NCBI GenBank assembly: GCA_031273185.1 | Contig: JAISSG010000037.1 | Coordinates: forward strand, 1-9,364 | Reading direction: 5' to 3' | DNA from: Treponema sp. | GTDB taxonomy: Bacteria > Spirochaetota > Spirochaetia > Treponematales > Breznakiellaceae | Length of the DNA: 9,364 nucleotides | Part shown: positions 1 to 5,893 of the stretch, in pieces | Layout of the letters: every line of letters begins with the position of its first letter | How positions within the stretch are numbered: position 1 is the first letter of the stretch | The notes under the pieces: model-generated | What the model saw: the letters and a program-made list of their open reading frames with translations, nothing else | Database searches by the model: none | What the model was told of the DNA's origin: nothing | Position numbers and translations under genes: made by a program

Positions 1-726
1 GAGAACAGCATTGTAACGATGGACGGCAATATCAATGAACTGGTGCAGTCATCCATGGAAGAAAAAAAGCGGCTCTCCGCGTCCGCTGAAATAACCAAAA
101 TGGTAGAACAGGAATCCGGCGCGCTGATGGAGATGAATGTGGTTATTGCCACTGTTGCCAGCCAGACCAACCTGTTGAGCATGAACGCCGCCATTGAAGC
201 CGCCCACGCCGGGGAATCGGGGAAGGGTTTCGCGGTAGTTGCCGAAGAAATACGCAAACTCGCGGAAAAAACAGCAAGCCAGTCCAAAGGTTCCCGGGAG
301 AAGCTGCTCTCCATACAAAAGAAGATACAGGAAATTGCCGCGTCATCCGCCCATGTGGAACAATCTTTTTCCGGCATGATACAGATTATCAATGATATAA
401 GCCAGCTTTCAGGCGCGTTAAAAACGTCCGCCGAAGAAGAAGGGGTCGGTTCCAAACAACTGCTCGCTTCCATTACGGCGATCAAGGCAATAACTTCCGA
501 AATTGAAAAAGATTCGTCCGTTATGCAGGACAACTCCGGCGAAGCCGTAACCGCTTGCCGCCAACTCACCGAATTGAGCCACAGCGTATCCAAGGCAATT
601 GACAAGTGCGAGAAGGGCGTTACGTCCCTTACCGAAGATTCCAAAACCGTAGTAGCCGCTGCGGAAAAAACAAGGGCAAGCGTAGACACCCTTGAAAAAG
701 AGGTAAACCACTTTTCGGTAAAATGA
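1..726 (+). CDS. Methyl-accepting chemotaxis protein, C-terminal signalling domain (5' end outside window)
   Basis: The frame is open from base 1, so the N-terminal sensor, membrane segments and any HAMP domain lie upstream of the window; 241 residues are visible. Residues about 47-92 form the conserved hairpin tip that contacts CheA and CheW: QTNLL, then [11 protein letters not shown], then [18 protein letters not shown], close to the family consensus. The flanking heptad-rich helices (about 1-46 and 93-235) are the coiled-coil arms, with Glu-rich stretches such as residues 145-147 that could be adaptation sites. The role is to relay a ligand signal to the CheA kinase in the polar receptor array. 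The protein ends in FSVK with no CheR-docking pentapeptide. The stop TGA is followed directly by a heptamer tandem array. Family assignment is secure; ligand is unknown. Confidence 0.93.
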   Translation, partial: ENSIVTMDGNINELVQSSMEEKKRLSASAEITKMVEQESGALMEMNVVIATVASQTNLLSMNAAIEAAHAGESGKGFAVVAEEIRKLAEKTASQSKGSREKLLSIQKKIQEIAASSAHVEQSFSGMIQIINDISQLSGALKTSAEEEGVGSKQLLASITAIKAITSEIEKDSSVMQDNSGEAVTACRQLTELSHSVSKAIDKCEKGVTSLTEDSKTVVAAAEKTRASVDTLEKEVNHFSVK

Positions 727-845
727 GAACAAAGAACAAAGAACAAAGAACAAAGAGCAGAGAGCAAAGAGCAGAGAGCAGAGAGCAGAGAGCAAAGAGC
801 AGAGAGCAGAGAGCAGAGAGCAGAGAGCAATGAGCAATGAGTAAT
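727..845 (+). repeat. Heptamer tandem array A (17 units, consensus GARCARA/GAGCAAT)
   Basis: Seventeen uninterrupted 7-base units start at the first base after the chemotaxis receptor stop codon. Units 1-4 are GAACAAA, units 5-14 mix GAGCAGA and GAGCAAA, and units 15-17 are GAGCAAT, GAGCAAT and GAGTAAT. The gradual drift in unit sequence along the array is what slipped-strand expansion followed by point mutation would leave. No gene is supported here; open frames across it translate to low-complexity Leu/Ser/Cys strings. Confidence 0.95.
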
Positions 846-863
846 GAGATAGCGAATAACAAC

Positions 864-1017
864 ATTGCTCTTTCCTAATTGCTCTTTGCTCATTGCTCTT
901 TGCTCATTGCTCTTTGCTAATTGCTAATTGCTAATTGCTAATTGCTCTTTCCTAATTGCTCTTTGCTAATTGCTCATTGCTCTTTGCTAATTGCTCTTTG
1001 CTCTTTGCTAATTGATC
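864..1017 (-). repeat. Heptamer tandem array B (22 units, inverted relative to array A)
   Basis: Twenty-two uninterrupted 7-base units, on the plus strand mainly ATTGCTC, TTTGCTC, TTTGCTA and ATTGCTA, with TTTCCTA twice and a terminal ATTGATC. Read on the minus strand these are GAGCAAT, GAGCAAA, TAGCAAA and TAGCAAT, so this is the same family as array A in the opposite orientation. An 18-base spacer (846-863) separates the arrays. Together they can pair into hairpins (for example GAGCAAT at 832-838 with ATTGCTC at 864-870), which might terminate both converging transcripts. The array runs into the 3' end of the guanine deaminase gene. Confidence 0.95.
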
Positions 1018-2312
1018 TCCTTTCCTTTAATGTATTTTGCTTCAATGTGGCTTTCGTCGCTGAGGTATACGACGCGCTCAAGGCGGTCGCGGATTGACAG
1101 TTCGAAGGGGGCGGCAAGGGCGCTGTCGTTGATGACCAGCGCGTCAAAGTCGCAGCCTGGCTCGAACGAGCCGCAGTAGCCCATGCCGGCTTTCCCGAAA
1201 AACGCCCCGCCGCCAGCGGTGCCGAGGTAAAACGCCTCTTCCAGCGTGAGGGCCTTTTCATTGATACAGAGCAATGGGCGGCGGAGCTTTGAAACCTGGA
1301 TCGCGTCGGACATGGCGCGGAAAATCGAACTGCTTGTCCCGCCGGCTACGTCGCTGCCAAGGCCGGCGGGAACACCTGCGTCCAGCAGTCGCCGCATGGG
1401 GGCAATGCCCGACGAAAGGTTGGCGTTTGACTGGGGACAGTGGGCGGCAAATACCCCGCGTTCCGCCATCAATGCTATTTCCCCCTCGCCCGGCCAGACG
1501 CAGTGGGCCATCACCGTAGGGGCCGCCGATGGCGTCTCGCTGCCGAACAGGTCAAAGTCATGGTAGGCCGCGCCGTAACCGCCGCTTGAGGGGCAAAGCT
1601 CCCGTACCCACTCGACCTCGCGCCGGTTCTCCGACAGGTGGGACTGGACGGGCAGGCCGAACTCGCGCCGCAACGTCCCAAGGCCCCGCATGAGATCGTC
1701 GCTGCACGAGGGGATAAAGCGCGGGGTAAGGATGGGCCTGGTGCGGGCGTACCCTTCACCACACAAGCCAAGCCATTCCCTTGTCGCGGCCAGCGATGCG
1801 GCGGCGCTTTTTTCCCGCAACTCGTCGGGGCTGTTCCTGTCCATGTTGACCTTGCCCACCATGCTTACCAGGCCGGACTCTTCCAGCAGGCCCATAAGCG
1901 CCAGGGTTGCGGGAACGTGGACGGTGGCGAACGCGACTATCCGGGTGTTGGGGCCGCGCTGTAAATGGCTGACAAAAAGGCCGTAGGCTTTGCGGGCATA
2001 TTCGAGGTCGCGGTATTTTGCCTCTTCGGGGAAGGCGCGGGACGACAGCCAGTCGAGCAGTTCCATGTCCATTCCCAGGCCGCGAAACGCGAACTGCGGG
2101 GCATGCACATGGAGGTCTACCAGGCCGGGCATGACGAGCCTGCCGCTGTAATCGGAGATGGGCAGCGCTGCGTACTGCTGCGGCAGTTGGGGAAAAACCC
2201 CGGCGGATTTCCCGCCAGCGCAGACGAGAAAGGCGCCGGGCATGGTTTCCAGGGAATTTGGCCCCTTGCTCCAGCAAATATCTCCCTTGATAACGAAACC
2301 GGCATTTTCCAT
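1008..2312 (-). CDS. guaD: Guanine deaminase (amidohydrolase family)
   Basis: Hydrolyses guanine to xanthine and ammonia in the cytoplasm (purine salvage or catabolism). It is 434 residues from ATG, close to the usual roughly 440 of bacterial GuaD. Visible landmarks: PGLVDLHVH with metal ligands H68 and H70; the GuaD-type VGKVNMDRNSPDELRE (about 152-167); TPRF (R198); QSHLSE (H225); MAHCVW (H270); HCPQSNANLSSG (about 291-302); and GLGSDVAGGTS with metal and catalytic D321. All expected zinc-site residues are present. ATG at 2312 is preceded in frame by GTG at 2315. Neither has a Shine-Dalgarno, but a promoter lies immediately upstream. The last codons (ATC AAT TAG) come from the heptamer array. 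A neighbouring amidohydrolase specificity is possible, but the motif set fits guanine deaminase best. Confidence 0.92.
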   Translation of the reverse strand: MENAGFVIKGDICWSKGPNSLETMPGAFLVCAGGKSAGVFPQLPQQYAALPISDYSGRLVMPGLVDLHVHAPQFAFRGLGMDMELLDWLSSRAFPEEAKYRDLEYARKAYGLFVSHLQRGPNTRIVAFATVHVPATLALMGLLEESGLVSMVGKVNMDRNSPDELREKSAAASLAATREWLGLCGEGYARTRPILTPRFIPSCSDDLMRGLGTLRREFGLPVQSHLSENRREVEWVRELCPSSGGYGAAYHDFDLFGSETPSAAPTVMAHCVWPGEGEIALMAERGVFAAHCPQSNANLSSGIAPMRRLLDAGVPAGLGSDVAGGTSSSIFRAMSDAIQVSKLRRPLLCINEKALTLEEAFYLGTAGGGAFFGKAGMGYCGSFEPGCDFDALVINDSALAAPFELSIRDRLERVVYLSDESHIEAKYIKGKEIN

Positions 2313-2320
2313 CACTGGGT

Positions 2321-2349
2321 ATTATAAGGCGTTTGCGCGCCAAGGGCAA
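2321..2349 (-). promoter_or_regulatory. Sigma-70-type promoter of guaD, predicted leaderless
   Basis: On the minus strand TTGCCC (2349-2344) is followed by a 17-base spacer and a perfect TATAAT (2326-2321). The expected transcription start is about base 2314, within one codon of the GTG (2315) and ATG (2312), so the mRNA should carry almost no leader. This agrees with the absence of a ribosome-binding site. A TTTGC/GCAAA dyad (2332-2336 and 2346-2350) overlaps the -35 region and could be an operator, but it is weak. Confidence 0.6.
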
Positions 2350-2477
2350 ATGGGAAGCGGTGTTTTGCATGGCCATCAAGAGACGCGCCTAATTTCACTG
2401 CATATCCGCAAGCTTCGGGGCGAAAAGGGCCTTGCCATATTTTACCCCGTTGCCGCCAATGTTTTCCAATGCCGGTA

Positions 2478-2508
2478 CTGGCAATGCCATAGGGATATGG
2501 GGTATTAT
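2478..2508 (+). promoter_or_regulatory. Candidate promoter of the lipoprotein operon
   Basis: TATTAT (2503-2508) matches the -10 consensus at five of six positions. The best -35 is CTGGCA (2478-2483) at a long 19-base spacing, so this is tentative. The -35 side contains the dyad TGGCA-A-TGCCA (2479-2489), a possible operator. The predicted leader of about 40 bases contains a GAGGC-ATAC-GCCTC hairpin (2516-2529) with an AAAGGAGG sequence partly in its 5' arm, and then the true ribosome-binding site AAAGGAG (2544-2550). The rest of 2350-2555 shows nothing I can support. Confidence 0.35.
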
Positions 2509-2555
2509 GCTAAAGGAGGCATACGCCTCTGGAAATTGCGGACAAAGGAGAAAAG

Positions 2556-3605
2556 ATGAAAACGACAAAACAAATGGCGGCGGTGTTAACCGTCATGGCA
2601 ATCATAGCGCTGATTGGCTGCGCTTCGAAACCAAATGTGCGGATCGTGGAACTGGAGAACAAGGGAACCGCGATGAAAGTTGGCGTCCCCGGCTGGATCA
2701 AGACCTATACCGAAAACGGCATCTCCAGGGTGCAGGCGCAGTCCGAGTTCAAGGACATGTACTGCGTCGTCGGCGAGGAAAGCGGGGTGAACCGGCAGTT
2801 CGTCCTCGCCTGGGCGGATAACTTCAGCGCCCAGCAGCGCATCGGGGCGATGCTGCGCACAACCATAACCAGCGAGTACCAGGCGAGGGTGCAGGGGGCG
2901 GCGCAGTCCCAGGGCGGCGCAGGCTCCTCGACTGCGGCTGGGACAGCTTCCGGCGAATACGGCCAGGAGATCGACAGCGCGATCAACGCCATTGTGAACG
3001 TGAGCTACTCAGGCGCGCAGCGCGAAGCGGACTGGTGGAGCCTGCGGCGGCGCTACGATCCCGACCAAGAGGGCGTGTACACCGACGAGTACACCGCCTA
3101 CGTGCTGTACACCATTCCCAAAAGCCAGCTCAACCAACAGATAGCACGGGCATTGGAAACCGCCATTAGCGCGGATTCCGCGTTATACGACATCACCATA
3201 CAACTGGCAAGGGACATTTTGCTGAAGGGTTTTAATTACCTGGGCGAGGGAGACCTTGCCGCCGCCGGAACGCCAACGCAGACACCGGAAGAGATAAGGA
3301 CGGCTGGTCTCGCCGGGAACATCACCATACGGAACAATTCCAGCGCCACCAGCAGCGTAATGTCGGCGGTAAAAATCTATTCGGGCTATGAGATAAAGGG
3401 AGACCCATTCATGGTGTATGACAATCCGGTATTGGGTGGGCAGCAGGTAAGCTGGGAACTGCCCGAAGGGATTTACACCGTTGCGGTTTTTTTGAATGAC
3501 AGGGAGGAAAGCATCGGCAGCGCTACCGTGGGTGTCACGGCGAGAAGCAGCTTTATAGCTGATTTCTGGAACGGGAGCCTCAGCTCGTTCACCAAGAAGA
3601 AATAA
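2556..3605 (+). CDS. Lipoprotein with LPP20-like N-terminal module and beta-rich C-terminal domain
   Basis: A 349-residue predicted lipoprotein. A basic N-terminus and hydrophobic stretch (residues 8-20) lead to the lipobox LIGC with the acylated cysteine at 22. Residues about 33-225 form a module resembling LPP20-type lipoproteins (PGWIK, then a helical region QRIGAMLRTTITSEYQARV). It is about 60% identical to the corresponding part of the next gene over the best-aligned 80 residues. Residues about 115-135 are a Gly/Ser/Ala-rich linker the neighbour lacks. Residues about 252-335 are beta-rich and Ig- or PEGA-like (ITIRNN, then ELPEGIYTVAVFLND), with no catalytic motif. The ATG follows AAAGGAG by 5 bases. 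It is first in a two-gene operon, 16 bases before the M48 gene. A role at the envelope surface or periplasm is inferred; substrate unknown. Confidence 0.82.
   Translation: MKTTKQMAAVLTVMAIIALIGCASKPNVRIVELENKGTAMKVGVPGWIKTYTENGISRVQAQSEFKDMYCVVGEESGVNRQFVLAWADNFSAQQRIGAMLRTTITSEYQARVQGAAQSQGGAGSSTAAGTASGEYGQEIDSAINAIVNVSYSGAQREADWWSLRRRYDPDQEGVYTDEYTAYVLYTIPKSQLNQQIARALETAISADSALYDITIQLARDILLKGFNYLGEGDLAAAGTPTQTPEEIRTAGLAGNITIRNNSSATSSVMSAVKIYSGYEIKGDPFMVYDNPVLGGQQVSWELPEGIYTVAVFLNDREESIGSATVGVTARSSFIADFWNGSLSSFTKKK
3024..3065 (+). repeat. 42-base block identical to 4081-4122 (paralogue repeat, copy 1)
   Basis: Within the shared module, bases 3024-3065 are identical to 4081-4122; they encode the EADWWSLRRRYDPD segment. 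A second identical block of 27 bases is 3173-3199 versus 4230-4256, encoding the DSALYDIT segment. The rest of the module differs at many silent and replacement sites. The blocks mark the tandem duplication and hint at later gene conversion or very strong constraint. Confidence 0.9.
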
Positions 3606-3621
3606 GGGAAGGAGAGGGAGC

Positions 3622-5061
3622 ATGAGAACCAACAAAAGATGCATCATCAGAGGCCTCGTCTTTGCTTTGCCAGTTGCCGCCTGCTCCCTGTTCCTTGCCG
3701 CCTGCGCCACCGGCCCTCAATCGAACATCACGGATCTGGAGAACAAGGGTACCGTGATGGGCGTTCGTACCCCGGAGTGGGTAAAGCTCTACCTGGGACG
3801 AGGCTTGTCCGCGTTGCAGGCGCAGAGCCAATACCGGGACAGGTACTGCATCGTTGGCGAGGAAAGCGGGACGAACCGGCAATTTGTCCTTGCCTGGGCG
3901 GACGCGGCCAGCACCCAGCAGCGCATCGGCGCGTTCCTGCGGACAAACATCGCAAGCCGTTACGAGGCCGCCATTACCGCCACCGCCCAAACAGGAGAGG
4001 AAAGCTCGGCCCTGTTCCGGCAGGAAATCGATAACGTTTTGGGCGCCGTGGTAAACGTCAGCTTCTCGGGGGCGCAGCGGGAAGCGGACTGGTGGAGCCT
4101 GCGGCGGCGCTACGATCCCGACAATCCGGATGTGTATGACGACGTGTATACCGCATGGGTACTCTACACCATACCCAAGGCGGAGATGAACCGCCAAATC
4201 GCCTTTGCCTTGGAAACCAGCGTGTCAAGGGATTCCGCGTTATACGACATCACCATCACCCTCGCAAGGGACATACTGCTGCAGGGCTATGAAGAAGGCG
4301 TTGCCCAAACCACCGCCGTTATTCAGCAAAGCGCCGGGAATTCCTACGATCCGCCGGGCAGCATTGTCGCCAGGGCCCTTGACGAAATAAGCCTTATTGA
4401 CGAGTACGCCGTCGGCAGGGAAGTAGCCGCCGCAATCCTCGCCAAATATGCGCTGATGGATGCCGATGCCGCCCTTGCTGGTTACGCCAACCGGATATGC
4501 GCCGCTATAGTGGTAAATTCCCCCAAACCGGCGCAATACAACGGGTATCATGTAGGCATCCTGGACAGCGACACGATCAACGCCTTTGCCACTCCGGGCG
4601 GCCACATCTTTGTTACCCGGGGCCTGGTAAGCGCCGCCAGGTCGGAAGACGCCCTTGCCGCGGTATTTGCCCACGAGATTGCCCATATCCAGCTTAGGCA
4701 CGGGATTCGCTCAATAAGGGCAACCCGCGACACGGAGGACTGGTTCAGGCAGTTTAGTTTTTCCGGGGCGCAGATAATCGCCGACTCGCTCAATGCGGGC
4801 TTTTCGCAGGCGCAGGAATTTGACGCGGACATAAGCGCCATAAGCCTGCTTGCCGCCACGGGGTACAGCCCCCAGGGGTTAATTGACATATTGCAGGAAC
4901 TGGAAAAAATCCAGGGCAGCCGCATCGGGGACTTTAGCCGCACCCACCCCAGCCCATCCAGCCGCCTCGTCAACGCAAAGGTTGCCGCCGCCCGTTACCC
5001 GAGCGCCATGGACAACCGCTCAGTCAGGCAGTCCAGGTTCAATTCCGTGAGCACGGAATAA
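3622..5061 (+). CDS. Lipoprotein fusion: LPP20-like module plus M48 zinc metallopeptidase
   Basis: 479 residues. The signal peptide ends in the lipobox LAAC (C28). Residues about 39-222 are paralogous to the previous gene product (shared YRRRYDPD-type and ALYDIT segments). Residues about 245-479 form an M48 peptidase of the LoiP/BepA type: NAFATPGGHIFVTRGL (320-335), the zinc-binding and catalytic HEIAH (H351, E352, H355), the third ligand E399 in QAQEFDAD, and the conserved THPSPSSR (441-448). All catalytic residues are intact. M48 peptidases of this type act in envelope protein quality control, so this is probably a lipid-anchored envelope protease whose N-terminal module docks substrate or partner (inference). 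A purine-rich AAGGAGAGGGAG lies just upstream of the ATG. The last 18 residues extend past the usual M48 end. Confidence 0.9.
   Translation: MRTNKRCIIRGLVFALPVAACSLFLAACATGPQSNITDLENKGTVMGVRTPEWVKLYLGRGLSALQAQSQYRDRYCIVGEESGTNRQFVLAWADAASTQQRIGAFLRTNIASRYEAAITATAQTGEESSALFRQEIDNVLGAVVNVSFSGAQREADWWSLRRRYDPDNPDVYDDVYTAWVLYTIPKAEMNRQIAFALETSVSRDSALYDITITLARDILLQGYEEGVAQTTAVIQQSAGNSYDPPGSIVARALDEISLIDEYAVGREVAAAILAKYALMDADAALAGYANRICAAIVVNSPKPAQYNGYHVGILDSDTINAFATPGGHIFVTRGLVSAARSEDALAAVFAHEIAHIQLRHGIRSIRATRDTEDWFRQFSFSGAQIIADSLNAGFSQAQEFDADISAISLLAATGYSPQGLIDILQELEKIQGSRIGDFSRTHPSPSSRLVNAKVAAARYPSAMDNRSVRQSRFNSVSTE
4081..4122 (+). repeat. 42-base block identical to 3024-3065 (paralogue repeat, copy 2)
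   Basis: Second copy of the perfect 42-base match between the two lipoprotein genes. It lies in the M48 fusion gene upstream of the peptidase domain, at residues 154-167. Confidence 0.9.
5042..5059 (+). terminator. Perfect 8-bp dyad over the M48 stop codon, possible terminator
   Basis: ATTCCGTG (5042-5049) and CACGGAAT (5052-5059) are perfect inverted repeats around AG, and AAAA follows. In practice the loop would be four bases or more. It overlaps the last codons and the first base of the TAA stop. There is no strong T-tract, so factor-independent termination is uncertain. Confidence 0.3.
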
Positions 5062-5092
5062 AAGGTGCAGGGCAAGCTGGCGATAAACGGAT

Positions 5093-5112
5093 ACAGCCGC
5101 ATGTTATGCGAC
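5093..5112 (+). other. Upstream cassette boundary, attC right-end-like motif
   Basis: ACAGCCGCATGTTATGCGAC contains GTTATGC, a known form of the integron attC right-hand core (as in Vibrio cholerae repeats), where recombination would fall after the G at 5103. A closely related motif recurs at 5839-5861 on the other side of the AT-rich acetyltransferase gene. A convincing left half of an attC site is not visible upstream, where the M48 coding sequence ends. Confidence 0.45.
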
Positions 5113-5143
5113 ATTTACCTTGACATTGTTTGGGAAATATTAT

Positions 5144-5710
5144 ATGGACTATGAAATTTACCCATTATCCGTAGAAAGATTGAATGATTTTTTGTATTTT
5201 TTCGATAATATCGCCTTCACAGATAATAAAGAATGGGAAGGGTGTTATTGTGTATACTACCATGTACGTCCAATCAATGGTGAGACAATAAACAATAAAG
5301 AAATATCAATTGAATTAATTACGAAAAATAAGCTATGTGGTTATTTGGCATATTTAAATAACAAAGTTATTGGATGGTGTAATACTTCTGATAAAGAAAG
5401 TTACCCATATATAGTATCAGATGAAACATTGTGGGATAAAGAAACGGGTAATGATAAAAAAATAAAATCAATAGTATGTTTTACAATAGCCCCATCAATG
5501 CGATTAAAAGGGGTTGCGACACAATTATTGACAAAAGTGTGTTCAGACGCTAAATTTGGCAACTATGATTTTATAGAAAGTTATCCGATAAAAAACGAGC
5601 AGGATTATTTTGGTAATTATAAAGGACCAGTAAAACTATATAGGAAATTTGGATTTGAATTGCATAAGGAATTGGCGAATAATTACATTTATAGAAAAAT
5701 ATTAAAATGA
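5144..5710 (+). CDS. GNAT-family N-acetyltransferase, AT-rich and probably acquired
   Basis: Transfers an acetyl group from acetyl-CoA to an unknown amine; cytoplasmic. From ATG it is 188 residues. The N-terminal part has the AFTDNKEW-x-x-CYC signature (24-36) and GYLAYLNNKVIGWCN (66-80), a pattern I associate with a GNAT subgroup of about 190 residues. The acetyl-CoA loop is RLKGVA (120-125) after beta-strand SIVCFTIAP; the C-terminal part has IESYPI, GPVKLYRKFGFE (161-172). TTG at 5120 is an alternative start, but it adds eight residues without family support and neither start has a clear ribosome-binding site. Sampled GC is about 30%, against well over 50% in both neighbours, and codon choice is A/T-ending. 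It is flanked by cassette-like boundary motifs and is best read as a mobile gene cassette. Substrate cannot be called. Confidence 0.85.
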   Translation: MDYEIYPLSVERLNDFLYFFDNIAFTDNKEWEGCYCVYYHVRPINGETINNKEISIELITKNKLCGYLAYLNNKVIGWCNTSDKESYPYIVSDETLWDKETGNDKKIKSIVCFTIAPSMRLKGVATQLLTKVCSDAKFGNYDFIESYPIKNEQDYFGNYKGPVKLYRKFGFELHKELANNYIYRKILK

Positions 5711-5856
5711 TACACGCTACGCTTCATTCCCGCGGCTCACTCCATCCGCATTTTGGCCGTACTGCAAACGTAAAAGGCAGGGTAAGAATGGATTTATGCC
5801 TTTGCGTTTGCCTATACGGGCGGCAAAAATGTCGTAAAACAGCCGGAACGTTATTG
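5711..5856 (+). other. Large imperfect palindrome, candidate attC site of the GNAT cassette
   Basis: The spacer after the acetyltransferase folds on itself in three nested blocks. CGGCT (5733-5737) pairs with AGCCG (5841-5845). CATTTTGGCCG (5749-5759) pairs with CGGCAAAAATG (5821-5831) at 10 of 11 positions. GCAAACGTAAAAGGCA (5764-5779) pairs with TGCCTTTGCGTTTGC (5797-5811) with a small bulge. Outside these, ATACACG (about 5712-5718) faces CGTTAT (5849-5854), a weak fit to the paired cores of an attC site. Large imperfect stems of this kind directly 3' of a cassette gene are typical of integron attC sites; a miniature inverted-repeat element or a terminator is the alternative. No protein-coding gene is supported in 5711-5893. 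Confidence 0.5.
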
Positions 5857-5861
5857 GCGAC
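5839..5861 (+). other. Downstream cassette boundary, matches motif at 5093-5112
   Basis: ACAGCCG, then GAAC, then GTTAT, then TGGCGAC. Compared with the upstream copy the blocks ACAGCCG, GTTAT and GCGAC are conserved in order with spacing changes of one to two bases. In the attC reading this is the right arm of the palindrome and the crossover point lies at about 5850/5851. Confidence 0.45.
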
Positions 5862-5893
5862 CGAGCGAGTAAGGAAGCAAAGGTTATAGCCTT

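Noticed and set aside
418..865. Minus-strand open frames of 78-139 residues across the first heptamer array
   Set aside because: Their distinctive part is a translation of the heptamers (repeating LCSLLSA-type strings) and the rest is opposite the chemotaxis receptor.
727..1017. CRISPR array
   Set aside because: Units are contiguous 7-mers with no spacers of CRISPR length and no cas genes nearby.
2316..2555. Purine riboswitch controlling guaD
   Set aside because: The predicted transcript start is at the start codon, so there is no leader in which a riboswitch could fold.
2507..2821. Upstream plus-strand frame starting at ATG 2507 as a leader peptide
   Set aside because: The start is inside the proposed -10 box, lacks a ribosome-binding site, and the frame merely overlaps the lipoprotein gene.
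5120..5146. TTGACA at the start of the acetyltransferase region as its promoter
   Set aside because: The -35 is perfect, but the only -10-like hexamers are at 12-15 base spacing and overlap the proposed ATG, so I could not support it as a working promoter.
5707..5889. 60-residue plus-strand open frame after the acetyltransferase
   Set aside because: It lies wholly within the palindromic spacer, has no ribosome-binding site and no recognisable protein features.
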